DNA of 64,000 nt, taken from contig NZ_PQGA01000007.1 of assembly GCF_002917095.1 (NCBI RefSeq), forward strand, positions 124,001 to 188,000, written 5' to 3'. The position numbers were made by a program, and so were the translations under genes. This document shows positions 1-7,949 of this stretch, piece by piece. Source of the stretch: Paraburkholderia eburnea. GTDB taxonomy: Bacteria; Pseudomonadota; Gammaproteobacteria; Burkholderiales; Burkholderiaceae. Within the stretch, counting starts at the first letter, position 1. Each line of letters opens with the position of its first letter. Below the pieces are notes generated by a model. The model saw only the letters and a program-made list of their open reading frames with translations. It did no database searches and had not been told where the DNA came from.

Positions 1-131
1 AGCCCATGGGGCCGACGACAGGCTGGCCTAGGATGTCCGGACGGGAGGGACCCAGTCGGCCGTCGAGTTTCAGTCCAAGAGTGATGTGCATGAGTGGTCT
101 CGAGTAAAACAGGCCTTAAAGCCAACGCGCG

Positions 132-878
132 TTATCGCGCTGTCATCAACGCATGGATGCGACGTTCGAGGTTGCGCAGGCCAACGGTTGCGGATTCTGA
201 TTCCACGCATCCGAAGAACTCCGCTCGACGCGGTTCCGGGTCCACCAAATAGCTCCGCTCGTGCCGGCGCCATCGCTCGCGTGGCAGCATCGCTTCTGGC
301 GAAACGACCTGAAACGCGGTTCCTATCGCAATGAACAAATCGTCGTCAGTCATTTCATGTTGCATGAGATGCAACTTCATGTATTCCGGTGCCGCTTCGT
401 GGAAAAACACCACGCCTGGCTTGACCGTTTCAACCGCCCCGCATCGCGGGCAAGCCGTGTCGAGGCGATACTCGTCACTGCCTTTAGGGAAGCGGAGGTC
501 GCACGAAGTACAAAGCATTGAATGCATGTCCCCGTGAAGGTGGGTGACATACCGCGCACCTGCCTGCTCGAGCAAATCGTCGATGTTCTGTGTGATAAGT
601 CGGACCCGCTCAGTTCCCCACAGCCCCTGCCAGCCAGCGAGAACCCGATGTGCATCGTTCGGTCGCGCATCTCGCTTCTCGGCGATTCTCTGGTTGTAAA
701 AGCGGAAAACCGCCTCCCGGTTACGGCGCCAGGTCAGGAAGTTGCAAACCTCGTCGATGCTCTCCTGACTCCAGATACCGCCGCCGGTACGGAACGTCGG
801 AACGCCGCTTTCGGCGGACAGCCCTGCTCCCGAAAACACATACAGGCGCGGACCAGTGGAATGCTGCGCAGATGACAC
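132..878 (-). CDS. Sir2-family NAD-dependent protein deacetylase (CobB-like)
   Basis: The 248-aa protein has the class III deacetylase layout. The Rossmann NAD-binding motif GAGLSAESGVPTFR is at residues 17-30, TQNIDDLLEQAG starts near 96, and HLHG at 113-116 supplies the presumed catalytic His115. A structural zinc site is formed by two CxxC pairs (Cys123/126 and Cys143/146), followed by PGVVFFHE. The family removes acyl groups from lysines using NAD+, giving nicotinamide and O-acyl-ADP-ribose. The length is normal for single-domain bacterial sirtuins and no catalytic residue is missing. It is the last of a series of short minus-strand genes, and a second, different sirtuin lies 3.2 kb away on the other strand. 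A housekeeping deacylase or an NAD-consuming defence role are both possible; the intact zinc ribbon favours deacylation. I am confident of the family, not of the substrate. Confidence 0.9.
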   Translation of the reverse strand: MSSAQHSTGPRLYVFSGAGLSAESGVPTFRTGGGIWSQESIDEVCNFLTWRRNREAVFRFYNQRIAEKRDARPNDAHRVLAGWQGLWGTERVRLITQNIDDLLEQAGARYVTHLHGDMHSMLCTSCDLRFPKGSDEYRLDTACPRCGAVETVKPGVVFFHEAAPEYMKLHLMQHEMTDDDLFIAIGTAFQVVSPEAMLPRERWRRHERSYLVDPEPRRAEFFGCVESESATVGLRNLERRIHALMTAR

Positions 879-976
879 CGTTCATCCTCCGACGGGGAAT
901 ACATCGATTCTTTTTCAAACATAGCGAAGCCAAGCGCCGGCGCCCGTTGCCGAATCTCGACGTCCACGCCCAGATT

Positions 977-1339
977 TCACTTGTGTCCGTTCCAGATTGG
1001 GTCCGGGTCGTCATCCCATGACGGAGCGAATTCCACAGCTGTCCATTTCGGGTGGTTTCTATCGAAAGGCGTCCCGGGACCTTCTCGCGGGCGGCCGTGG
1101 CGATATATCCATCCTGGCAGCCCGGCGTTCGACATCTCCACGTAGCGAGCAATAAATTCAGCGGTTGACATGCGCGGTGCATAACGCAGGAACTCGCGGC
1201 CCTTAAGTTCGCAGTCTGGTGTCCATATCTGCCAGGTGTATTTGTAGAACCTCGGCGGTGTTCTGGGCAGGTACCCCAGGCAGAATGCCAGGGTGTCGGG
1301 GCGTTCTCGCGCCCAGCTTTCTCGGGTAGGTAGTCGCAT
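977..1339 (-). CDS. Hypothetical protein, 120 aa
   Basis: I do not recognise this family. The 120-aa product is rich in Trp, Tyr, Pro and Arg, has no signal peptide or membrane segment, and ends in an acidic Trp-containing tail (SWDDDPDPIWNGHK). A segment reading STAEFIARYVEMSNAGLPGW could form a short amphipathic helix. It lies 98 bp upstream of the sirtuin gene and 59 bp downstream of the beta-flower gene, all on the minus strand, so co-transcription is plausible. It could be a small accessory-genome protein; no function is suggested. Confidence 0.5.
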   Translation of the reverse strand: MRLPTRESWARERPDTLAFCLGYLPRTPPRFYKYTWQIWTPDCELKGREFLRYAPRMSTAEFIARYVEMSNAGLPGWIYRHGRPREGPGTPFDRNHPKWTAVEFAPSWDDDPDPIWNGHK

Positions 1340-1398
1340 GGCAGTACGGTGGTCTGACTCGGACTTTAGCGCACAAGAGCTTCCAGGCTCAACGAGCC

Positions 1399-1605
1399 TT
1401 AATCGTTATCGCCGCAACGGACCAGAGCCATCAACTGATTGCCGTTTCCGAACACATGTAGTCTGGAATCGAATGTCTTGTCCAGTTGCGGGTTGTAGAT
1501 TCCAACCATTCTGCCGCCCACGTAGGCGAACTGTTTCCCCTGGCTGCCGGTTTGGATGCGACCAACAATTCTCGACGAACCGTCACGAATATGGATTGTG
1601 CTCAC
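1399..1605 (-). CDS. Small protein resembling the 4-fold beta-flower domain
   Basis: This 68-aa protein is built from short beta-turn repeats: IHIRDGSSRIVGRI, then FAYVGGRMVGIYNP, then a third copy containing DSRLHVFGNGNQ. Each unit has the form x-x-(D/G)-(G/S)-R-(I/M/L)-V-G or similar. This pattern matches, from memory, the small 4-fold beta-flower domain often annotated in proteobacterial accessory regions. No catalytic residue is apparent, and there is no signal peptide or membrane helix. It is followed downstream by the 120-aa unknown and preceded by a 135-aa unknown on the same strand. The biological role of the family is unknown to me. Confidence 0.6.
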   Translation of the reverse strand: MSTIHIRDGSSRIVGRIQTGSQGKQFAYVGGRMVGIYNPQLDKTFDSRLHVFGNGNQLMALVRCGDND

Positions 1606-1632
1606 AGCACCTCCGCTATGTAGTTTTGCTGA

Positions 1633-2040
1633 TTAGAAGTTGCCAGCCCAGCGGTCCCAGAATCCGGGCTCATCGTGATGGGCGTTCGTCATGGCAACCT
1701 GCAGCGTGACGACGTAGAACCGGACGTCGTCGAAGCGCATCGTGCCGTCCGGATGTTCGAGAAACGCCTGAACCTTGCGGTACTGGTCGTCGGTTTCGTC
1801 GAACGGCACATCGATGAAAATCTCTCCGGCATACGAACGCACGACTGTCTCGGAGGCAACCTGCCCGCACTCGCGCCACCGGATGCCTTCGCTATCGAGC
1901 CATTGCACGATGCGCGAGCGGCTATCCAGAGCCCGGTAGTCCGCGCGGCGAGGACGTTGCGCTTTCATGAATTCGAGATAGAGTACATCCCGCTGAAGTT
2001 TTCGGGCGACTGCATCAATATGTTCGATGAGTTGCGGCAT
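1633..2040 (-). CDS. Hypothetical protein, 135 aa
   Basis: The family is not recognised. The N-terminal 35 residues (MPQLIEHIDAVARKLQRDVL) form a predicted amphipathic helix. The centre carries a mixed alpha/beta segment ending in GEIFIDVPFDETDDQYRKV, and the C-terminus is DEPGFWDRWAGNF. The pattern suggests a soluble cytoplasmic protein. It sits between two other short minus-strand genes with gaps of 27 and 45 bp, so it is probably part of the same transcript. There are no visible catalytic motifs. Confidence 0.55.
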   Translation of the reverse strand: MPQLIEHIDAVARKLQRDVLYLEFMKAQRPRRADYRALDSRSRIVQWLDSEGIRWRECGQVASETVVRSYAGEIFIDVPFDETDDQYRKVQAFLEHPDGTMRFDDVRFYVVTLQVAMTNAHHDEPGFWDRWAGNF

Positions 2041-2085
2041 GGCATTTCATCCGTGTCGTTTGCAGAAAATTTTGTCACGGCGACG

Positions 2086-2523
2086 TCATTCGACGACGTA
2101 TCCCATCGCCGTGGCACAGGTTGGGCAGAGCGTCCTAACCCGGCCATCCTCATGCCCGCGCAGCGTAGCGGGCTGACCACACCGCTCGCAGGTGCGCTGG
2201 CTCAACCTCGCAGCTTCGGTAAGCCAGTTATCCACCGCATCTGTTACTTCGCCGCGCAGACGAAAACGCAGACTGCCCAGCGTCTCCCGCACCTCAATCG
2301 CGACCAAATGCGACCTCCACGATTCCACCTCGAGCTTGCGCGACAACGCGTCGATGATGCGATACCAGCCATCGTCACACTCGAACAGGCAGCCGCCGGA
2401 AAAGCGCGGCTCCAAGGAGCGGTAGATTGCGGGATAGCTTGCCATCAGAGCACTTTCGAATTCCCGGTTCATCGCAGGGACTCGCTCAATGGAGAACTGG
2501 CCGGCATTCATTGTTGATGCCAT
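2086..2523 (-). CDS. Hypothetical protein with C-terminal zinc ribbon
   Basis: The 145-aa product has a C-terminal zinc-ribbon pair, CERCG near residue 116 and CPTCA near residue 136. The N-terminal two-thirds contains SYPAIYRSLEPRFSGGCLFE and a segment ending in VAIEVRETLGSLRF, as in short accessory proteins. No enzyme family is recognised. The first ATG overlaps the 3' end of the broken 5'-nucleotidase gene by 38 bp; an internal ATG at 2472 (MNREFESALM) would remove the overlap and is an alternative start. It is the first intact gene of the minus-strand series running down to the sirtuin gene. A DNA- or protein-binding role for the ribbon is inference only. Confidence 0.5.
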   Translation of the reverse strand: MASTMNAGQFSIERVPAMNREFESALMASYPAIYRSLEPRFSGGCLFECDDGWYRIIDALSRKLEVESWRSHLVAIEVRETLGSLRFRLRGEVTDAVDNWLTEAARLSQRTCERCGQPATLRGHEDGRVRTLCPTCATAMGYVVE

Positions 2524-2836
2524 ACGGCACGTGCCCGGTCGCTACGAGTTGCGAGGCTGTTTCGCAGTTGCGCACGTGGTCGTCGAAGAAGATGTCGGGC
2601 CTGAATTCCGCGAGAAAGGCCGTCTTGTCCTTGCCGCCGAGAAACATGGCCTCGTCGACCGCGACGCTCCACGCCATCAGCGTGCGAATCGCCCGCTCAT
2701 GCGCCGGCGCACTGCGGGCTGTGACCAGCGCCACGCGCACCTGTACCGCCGACCGGCGCTGGCCTCGAAGTGCGCACACGGCGGCAAGGAATGGCTTCAG
2801 AGGGCCGGCAGGCAACGGCGAATGCGCATGACGCAC
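2486..2836 (-). pseudogene. 3' fragment of a cytosolic 5'-nucleotidase gene
   Basis: The reading frame encodes the C-terminal third of a cytosolic 5'-nucleotidase, as I recall the family. Conserved blocks are VALVTARSAPAHERAIRTL, VDEAMFLGGKDKTAFL, DIFFDDHVRNCE and ATGHVPYGINNE. Intact members are about 300 aa, so some 180 N-terminal residues are missing. Homology stops near 2830, just before the palindromes that precede the WYL gene. The fragment still ends at the expected C-terminus. I read it as a gene cut by insertion or deletion at the left edge of the WYL/Sir2/glycosylase-like module. The apparent ATG is probably fortuitous. Confidence 0.65.
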
Positions 2837-2840
2837 ACCA

Positions 2841-2882
2841 GGGACAAAAAGTGTCCCAGTCGTCTCGTAGAATCACGACTGG
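2841..2882. promoter_or_regulatory. Twin palindromes upstream of the WYL gene
   Basis: Two adjacent inverted repeats precede the WYL regulator: GGGACA-N5-TGTCCC at 2841-2857 and CCAGTCGT-N11-ACGACTGG at 2856-2882. They share two bases. They end about 43 bp before the ATG at 2925, a position suited to autoregulation. WYL regulators such as BrxR and CapW are known to bind inverted repeats in their own promoters. That this one does so is inference. Confidence 0.5.
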
Positions 2883-2924
2883 ACCGAAAGCTGACTCACG
2901 CACCATTGAACGACGCCCAGACTG

Positions 2925-3989
2925 ATGACTTCCAGCCTTGATGAAGCGATTCTTCGAATCCTGCCTACGGACAGGGAATCGGACTCGTGGATGCCCACAT
3001 CACGGGTTATCCAGCTACTGACCGACCGGGGCCACCAGGTCGACTATTCGCGGCAGGTCCGACGCCGCCTTGCCCGGCTTGAGCGGGAAAAGCTTGTGTT
3101 GTGCACGATGGACGGGCAGCTGCTTCTATGGCAGCGCAAATCGTGGTTGCAGGGTGCCAACCAGATGGCCGGCCTGATGAGTGCCTCGGAGGCGGTAGCA
3201 TTCCACGCGCTCCGGCGCTTTGTGGCGGACAAGCTGCCCGCAGCGGTCACCATGGACATCGAGCCACTGTTCAAGGCCGCCGATACCCGGCTTTCGCAAG
3301 ACGGGGAAGACAGCCGGCTCTATCGAGCGTGGGTACACAAGATTGGTTCAGTGGAGCCGACCTATCTGCTGGGTCGGCCGCCCATCGACCCTGAAGTCTT
3401 CCAGACGGTTGTGACTGCGACGTTCTTCGAGCGCGAACTCCTTGTCCGGTATCGGCCGGCCTACAAGGAGATAAGGGATGAAGACATCAAGCCGAAACGG
3501 CTCTGGCCGCTCGCACTTGTCGAATCAGCCGGGCTCATGTACGTGGTCGCCCAGAGTCCGGACTACCCGCCGCGCCCCGAGGAAGGGAAGCCAAACTGGC
3601 TTCGAATTATGTATCGACTGGACCGTTGTATTTCTGCGGTCGATTCCGGAACAGCGTTTGCGTACCCACGGGATTTCAACCTGAAGGCGACGATTGAAAA
3701 GGAGCAGGTGTTCGACTTTCTACCGGAGCCGCCTGTCGTACTGGAGCTCGCGCTAGAGCCGCCCGAGGCGAAGCGACTTGAGGAGCGGCGCATGTCGGAG
3801 GACCAGCGGCACACGCCGCTGCCCGACGGCCGGATAAAGGTGACCGGGACGGTGGTTCCGAGCGTCAAGCTGCGATGGTGGCTCCGCTCGCTCGGTGCTG
3901 CAGTAGAGATTCTGGCTCCGTCCGCACTTCGGGACGAATTCGCACGCGAGGCGGCTGTACTGGCGAAGCGTTACGGCACCGCCGGTTGA
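2925..3989 (+). CDS. WYL-domain transcriptional regulator
   Basis: The 354-aa protein starts with a winged-helix segment (about residues 1-75; SRVIQLLTDRGHQVDYSRQV). A WYL-type domain follows, with RYRPAYKEI and KPKRLWPLALVESAGLMYVV, then an aromatic IMYRLDRCISAVDSG segment. The C-terminal WCX-like part includes KVTGTVVPSVKLRWWLRSLG. WYL domains sense ligands, often nucleotides or nucleic-acid fragments, and many control phage-defence genes (for example BrxR and CapW). It is the first gene of a plus-strand series and lies 41 bp before a Sir2 gene, so it probably controls that module. Paired palindromes upstream suggest autoregulation. Confidence 0.85.
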   Translation: MTSSLDEAILRILPTDRESDSWMPTSRVIQLLTDRGHQVDYSRQVRRRLARLEREKLVLCTMDGQLLLWQRKSWLQGANQMAGLMSASEAVAFHALRRFVADKLPAAVTMDIEPLFKAADTRLSQDGEDSRLYRAWVHKIGSVEPTYLLGRPPIDPEVFQTVVTATFFERELLVRYRPAYKEIRDEDIKPKRLWPLALVESAGLMYVVAQSPDYPPRPEEGKPNWLRIMYRLDRCISAVDSGTAFAYPRDFNLKATIEKEQVFDFLPEPPVVLELALEPPEAKRLEERRMSEDQRHTPLPDGRIKVTGTVVPSVKLRWWLRSLGAAVEILAPSALRDEFAREAAVLAKRYGTAG

Positions 3990-4030
3990 AAGGCTCATCG
4001 ACAAATTACACAGCGTAATCGGGGTAGTAG

Positions 4031-4858
4031 GTGGAAAACGAAATTGCAGTCAGACAGGCAGTCGAGTGGATTCGCGATGCGGACGGCCTGCTCATCACCG
4101 CGGGCGCCGGCATGGGGGTGGATTCCGGGCTACCTGACTTCCGGGGAAAGGAAGGATTCTGGCGTGCATACCCGGCCCTGCGCCACTATGGGTTTTCGTT
4201 CGAGGACATCGCCAACCCTGCGGGCTTTTCGAGCAATCCGCGCTTGAGCTGGGGGTTTTATGGGCACCGGCTCGCGCTCTATCGCGCAACCATGCCTCAT
4301 GCGGGCTTCGACATTCTGCTCAGGTGGGCGTCGGCAATGAAACACGGCGCTTTCGTCTTCACCAGCAACGTCGACGGTCAGTTCCAGAAGGCTGGATTTG
4401 ATGCAGAACGCATTGTGGAATGCCATGGAACCATCCACCGGCTTCAATGCGTCGAGGCTTGTACCGATGAGACCTGGCCGGCTGACGATTTCGTGCCCAT
4501 CGGCAACGAGACGACCTGTCTGCTCGAAAACGAGATGCCGAGGTGTCCGCATTGCAATGCTCTTGCGCGGCCGAACATTCTGATGTTCGGGGACTGGCGA
4601 TGGGTGGAAAAGCACGTGGAGCAGCAGGAAAGGCAGCTCGCATCCTGGTTCGAACGCGTCCAGCGCCCGGTAGTAGTCGAGGTGGGCGCTGGCCGGGCGA
4701 TACCGACCGTGAGGCGATTCAGTGAACGGCATGGCCCTCGTGTCATCCGCATCAATCCGCGAGAGTCAGCGATACCGTTTGCAGTCGGGGTAGGAATGGC
4801 GTGTGGTGCGCGAGACGCTCTACAACAAATCGACATTGAACTCCATCGACGGTCATGA
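4031..4858 (+). CDS. Sir2-family NAD-binding protein, GTG start
   Basis: The 275-aa protein has the sirtuin Rossmann motif GAGMGVDSGLPDFRG (25-39), TSNVDGQF (111-118) and the presumed catalytic His132 in CHGT. Cys140/Cys144 and Cys172/Cys175 could form a zinc site. It differs strongly from the other sirtuin in the window: the insert between the Cys pairs is longer, and LMFGDWRW replaces the usual VVFFHE motif. The GTG start at 4031 follows a GGGGTAG stretch. It is co-directional with the WYL gene and followed by three glycosylase-like genes. Sir2 domains in defence systems usually deplete NAD+ after infection; deacylation is the alternative. Which applies here cannot be read from the sequence. 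Confidence 0.88.
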   Translation: MENEIAVRQAVEWIRDADGLLITAGAGMGVDSGLPDFRGKEGFWRAYPALRHYGFSFEDIANPAGFSSNPRLSWGFYGHRLALYRATMPHAGFDILLRWASAMKHGAFVFTSNVDGQFQKAGFDAERIVECHGTIHRLQCVEACTDETWPADDFVPIGNETTCLLENEMPRCPHCNALARPNILMFGDWRWVEKHVEQQERQLASWFERVQRPVVVEVGAGRAIPTVRRFSERHGPRVIRINPRESAIPFAVGVGMACGARDALQQIDIELHRRS

Positions 4859-4971
4859 GCATCTCTCCCTCAAAAAACCGTCGATTTTTCCGTTAACGAT
4901 AGCGAGCCCTCGTACAAAGGTCAAAACCCTATCGCTAGCCCGACCTATCTTCTACCAAGAGTTGAACCGTC

Positions 4972-6312
4972 GTGAACCGTACTGACTACCTCGAAGATAA
5001 AGACATTCAGGATTTCGTCGCCTTCCTGACTGGCGTCATCCGGGGCAAGGCCCTCAGGCTTTCCATCGGGTTTTCAAGAAACCAACTTTATGATGGCTTT
5101 GAAGACAAGTTTCCGGGTGGTTACCAAGACTACCGGAACGGTGGCGGTCCGGTCTACGTGGTGCATGCCGAAAGTCTTGAAAACCTTTTTGACATGTATT
5201 GGTGGAACCGAAAGGACTTTGAGGGCAATATGATTGCGCTCAGCGCAGTCAGCGCGAAAATCAAGGAAGCCATTGAGGGCGAGAATAGCTTCCGTGCGTA
5301 CGAGCTCGCGGAAGCGGCATGTCACGAAGTGATGAAGTGGGGCTTTGGAGAAAGACGTCGCGCGTACGCCGCAAATATGCGTTGGGCAAAGCAACAGGAA
5401 CAAGCCCTCCCTCATGTCCTGCGTATGGGTCGAGAAGCACTGGCCGGAGACAATCCGGATATTGAGGCTTTCGGCGGAGGAGAGAGCGGCCACACCCTCT
5501 CGCCACGAATGAACGCCGGCTGGACGAAATACTACGCGCTGGCACTTCCCAATCACATTATTTACGATGGTCGCGTCGGAGCTGCCCTAGGGTTCCTCGT
5601 GCAACGATACCTGGCCTCCCTGCCGCGCTTTGCAGGCGTTCCAGAGAAGCTCCAGTTCCTGTGGGCCAACGGTGATGGCGGCGGCACGCTGCGGGACCCA
5701 TCAACTGGCGGACAGCAGTTTGGCAAGCTGTATGGCGGACGTTACGGTTCCAGGTCGTGGGCCCGGGTGAATGTCTGGGCCAACTGGATTCTCTCTGCCG
5801 CGCGTGACAAAGCTGGTGCGGAATGGTGCGCAGGGCCCGATGGACTTCGCAGGCTTGAGGCGGCGCTTTTCATGCTTGGGTATGATTTCCATCGGGTTCG
5901 TGATTCGCATAGCGATAGAGGAGCCGACGCGCTCCACAGGAGAAGGAGAAGTACCAGCGAAAGCCGGATAACAGCTGTCCGGTCAGGCGTACCGCAGGAG
6001 AAATCTCAGCTCCACACTGAGACCTCTCAAGGTGGTCGCTCGTCGCCTGCCGCAAGTGCACAGACACGATTGCCCGACGTCACTGCGCCTGACTTCCGGT
6101 CGGCGCTGCAAGAAGCTCGACTTGCTGCGGGCCTAACCTACAGCGCACTTGCGCGGTTAGTGGGCATCCATACCGTGATGCCCTCCCGCTATGAGAACGC
6201 CACACATAGCAATGCGACGCTTCCGAGCAAGGAAATCTGGCAAAAGCTAAACGCCGTTTTGTTCCCACCCGGCATCAATAGTGCGCGGCTTGACGGACCC
6301 AATGCGTCATAA
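4972..6312 (+). CDS. OGG-fold glycosylase-like protein with C-terminal XRE-type HTH
   Basis: The 446-aa protein (GTG start) contains MKWGFGERRRAYAAN near 121-135 and, at 183-211, GWTKYYALALP followed by IIYDGRVGAALGFL. The YDGRV core resembles the catalytic strand-helix of HhH-GPD glycosylases (LDGNV in MutY, IYDSRVA in OGG-fold proteins as I recall them). Asp199 is then the candidate catalytic residue. Residues 374-410 form a helix-turn-helix of XRE type (FRSALQEARLAAGLTYSALA, then a short turn and SRYENA), joined by a Ser/Arg-rich linker (about 320-370). It is the third gene of the plus-strand module, 113 bp after the sirtuin. A base-excision or modified-base-sensing protein with its own DNA-binding domain is a reasonable guess. 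No classical HhH lysine is obvious, so activity is uncertain. Confidence 0.5.
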   Translation: MNRTDYLEDKDIQDFVAFLTGVIRGKALRLSIGFSRNQLYDGFEDKFPGGYQDYRNGGGPVYVVHAESLENLFDMYWWNRKDFEGNMIALSAVSAKIKEAIEGENSFRAYELAEAACHEVMKWGFGERRRAYAANMRWAKQQEQALPHVLRMGREALAGDNPDIEAFGGGESGHTLSPRMNAGWTKYYALALPNHIIYDGRVGAALGFLVQRYLASLPRFAGVPEKLQFLWANGDGGGTLRDPSTGGQQFGKLYGGRYGSRSWARVNVWANWILSAARDKAGAEWCAGPDGLRRLEAALFMLGYDFHRVRDSHSDRGADALHRRRRSTSESRITAVRSGVPQEKSQLHTETSQGGRSSPAASAQTRLPDVTAPDFRSALQEARLAAGLTYSALARLVGIHTVMPSRYENATHSNATLPSKEIWQKLNAVLFPPGINSARLDGPNAS

Positions 6313-6551
6313 ACCACGACTTGAGCGACGTGGAATGACTAATGAAGTCGGGGCTGAGCAAAATTAGCTCGAACGCTTCCCCAACCCTGGCAGCGAGCGC
6401 CGGACCACGCCAAGAAGCCCGTGCGTCGCTCGCTAAACCGCGTGCCCGCCACAAACAAGTATTCAGCGGTAAAAGAACCGTTTGCTTCTAAAACGGAATC
6501 TCATATACATACGTGCGCTCTGAACGGCGCAAATCGTCGGAGAAGAATTTG

Positions 6552-7577
6552 ATGCCAGAGAACCATTTCCCCACCGGTTCCGAACTCAACCAACCGCAAC
6601 ACCGCCGCCTCACGGTGGAGCTCTATGAGCAAATGCGTAATGCAATCTTTGCCGAATTTCCCGAAGACGTCGAGGAGCTCGAAGTGCGTTGCGAGCGGAC
6701 CGGCACTGTCGCCACAATCAGCGGCGCGGTCACTGATACCACCGGCCAGCTGAGTGCCGACGATTTCTGGACTCGCATGGGTGACAAGCCGCTCTTCACG
6801 AACATGAGCGTTGAAGCGGGACGCCCGGCAGAAGCAGCGTGGGCGCTCGGCCTCTTTCCGGACTGGCGCGAACTTGCATCCAGCGGCTGGAATATCGTCG
6901 ACCTCGGCGCGGGCAATGCGCGCGCCGACAGCCGCTTTTCCGTGTCAGGAAGTCTTGCGCAAAGCTTCTACGCTCAAAAGCGCGGCTTCAGCGTCCCCCT
7001 TACCGATGGCCGCATGTTTCAGATGCCGAAGACTGCCACTTTCCGCCTGTACATGATGCAGCAACTCGCGCGGTGGCTGGCACGGGAAAGCGGTGGCGAA
7101 CCCAACTATCCAAACGCCAGCAACGTTCTTGAGTGGCTAGTAAACGAACTCGCGCCGTACCAACCCATCGCCAAGGTTCGTGCTGCGGTCGAGAAACTTG
7201 CTACCCAGTTCGGTCTCGGCTGGGGCGTTACGACGGTGCTGCACGGCCTCATGGACCTAGGATTTTGGGTCGTGAAACCGGACGTACATCTGGTGCGCTC
7301 GGTCGCGCTTCTTGGTTGCCTCAACGATTCGGCGGCGGCACTCTCCAATCCGGAGAAGTACCTCAGTCATCCCGACACGCTCTTCGAAGTCGTCGACGTT
7401 TGTCGCAGGTTCGCACCGCTCATCACGCCACTGCCGCAAAGCCAACACAAGTCTATCCGGGAAGTCGACATCGTGCTCATGCGTGCAAGTTATCGCTCCA
7501 TTGTCGACCGCTATGTCAACGACTCCGGAGAAGGCAAGCCGGACGATGCCGATTGTGAAACAGTCTCCATGGTGTGA
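6552..7577 (+). CDS. Hypothetical protein with HhH-GPD-like segment
   Basis: The 341-aa protein is of unknown function. Its C-terminal half holds a segment like the HhH-GPD core: FGLGWGVTTVLHGLMDLG, then VVKPDVHLVRSVALLG. The D-x-H-x-x-R pattern matches the VDTHIFRV strand-helix of endonuclease III, making Asp244 the candidate catalytic residue. The usual catalytic Lys of bifunctional enzymes is absent, so any activity would be monofunctional. The N-terminal 150 residues are unrecognised. I chose the ATG at 6552 because GGAGAAG lies 6 bp before it; a GTG at 6513 would add 13 residues. It lies between two other glycosylase-like genes on the same strand. Confidence 0.5.
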   Translation: MPENHFPTGSELNQPQHRRLTVELYEQMRNAIFAEFPEDVEELEVRCERTGTVATISGAVTDTTGQLSADDFWTRMGDKPLFTNMSVEAGRPAEAAWALGLFPDWRELASSGWNIVDLGAGNARADSRFSVSGSLAQSFYAQKRGFSVPLTDGRMFQMPKTATFRLYMMQQLARWLARESGGEPNYPNASNVLEWLVNELAPYQPIAKVRAAVEKLATQFGLGWGVTTVLHGLMDLGFWVVKPDVHLVRSVALLGCLNDSAAALSNPEKYLSHPDTLFEVVDVCRRFAPLITPLPQSQHKSIREVDIVLMRASYRSIVDRYVNDSGEGKPDDADCETVSMV

Positions 7578-7949
7578 ACCGGCACCGCTTCTGAACAGAG
7601 AGTCCTCCTGCCTGGTGGGTAACGGTTGCTCAATCCGCGTGAGTCCGTCTGCGGGAGGTCACGAGGAATTCGGCACGTGACGTCGTAGACCGACGTCACT
7701 CCTCACGGGGCGGGGATGACGACTTGCTCATCCGGGCGGATAACGACTGTCTGAGCCACTCGTTGCTCCTCGCCGAGTTCCAAATCGCACATAGCGCCAC
7801 TTGCTCATCGCCCACCCTGACCAATTTGTACTCCTTACTTCTGTACGAAGCCTGGAGCAGCCATTGGAACCCATCGCGCTACATAGCATGACGGAAGACG
7901 CACGGGACATGGGCCTCGACACTCACATCCGGGAGCAGCCAAGCCAACC
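7578..7949. other. Non-coding gap within the glycosylase-like module
   Basis: No convincing gene is seen in these 372 bp. A palindrome, GTGACGTCG-N5-CGACGTCAC, lies at 7677-7699 without a following T-run, so it looks more like a protein-binding site than a terminator. The 130 bp before the next gene contain short frames without ribosome binding sites. The gap suggests that the last gene of the module may have its own promoter. Confidence 0.4.
7677..7699. promoter_or_regulatory. 9-bp-arm palindrome, possible operator
   Basis: A perfect inverted repeat with 9-bp arms (GTGACGTCG and CGACGTCAC) and a TAGAC spacer lies 100 bp after the stop of the preceding gene and 250 bp before the next start. 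Symmetric sites of this size often bind dimeric regulators. The protein that would bind here is unknown. Confidence 0.35.
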
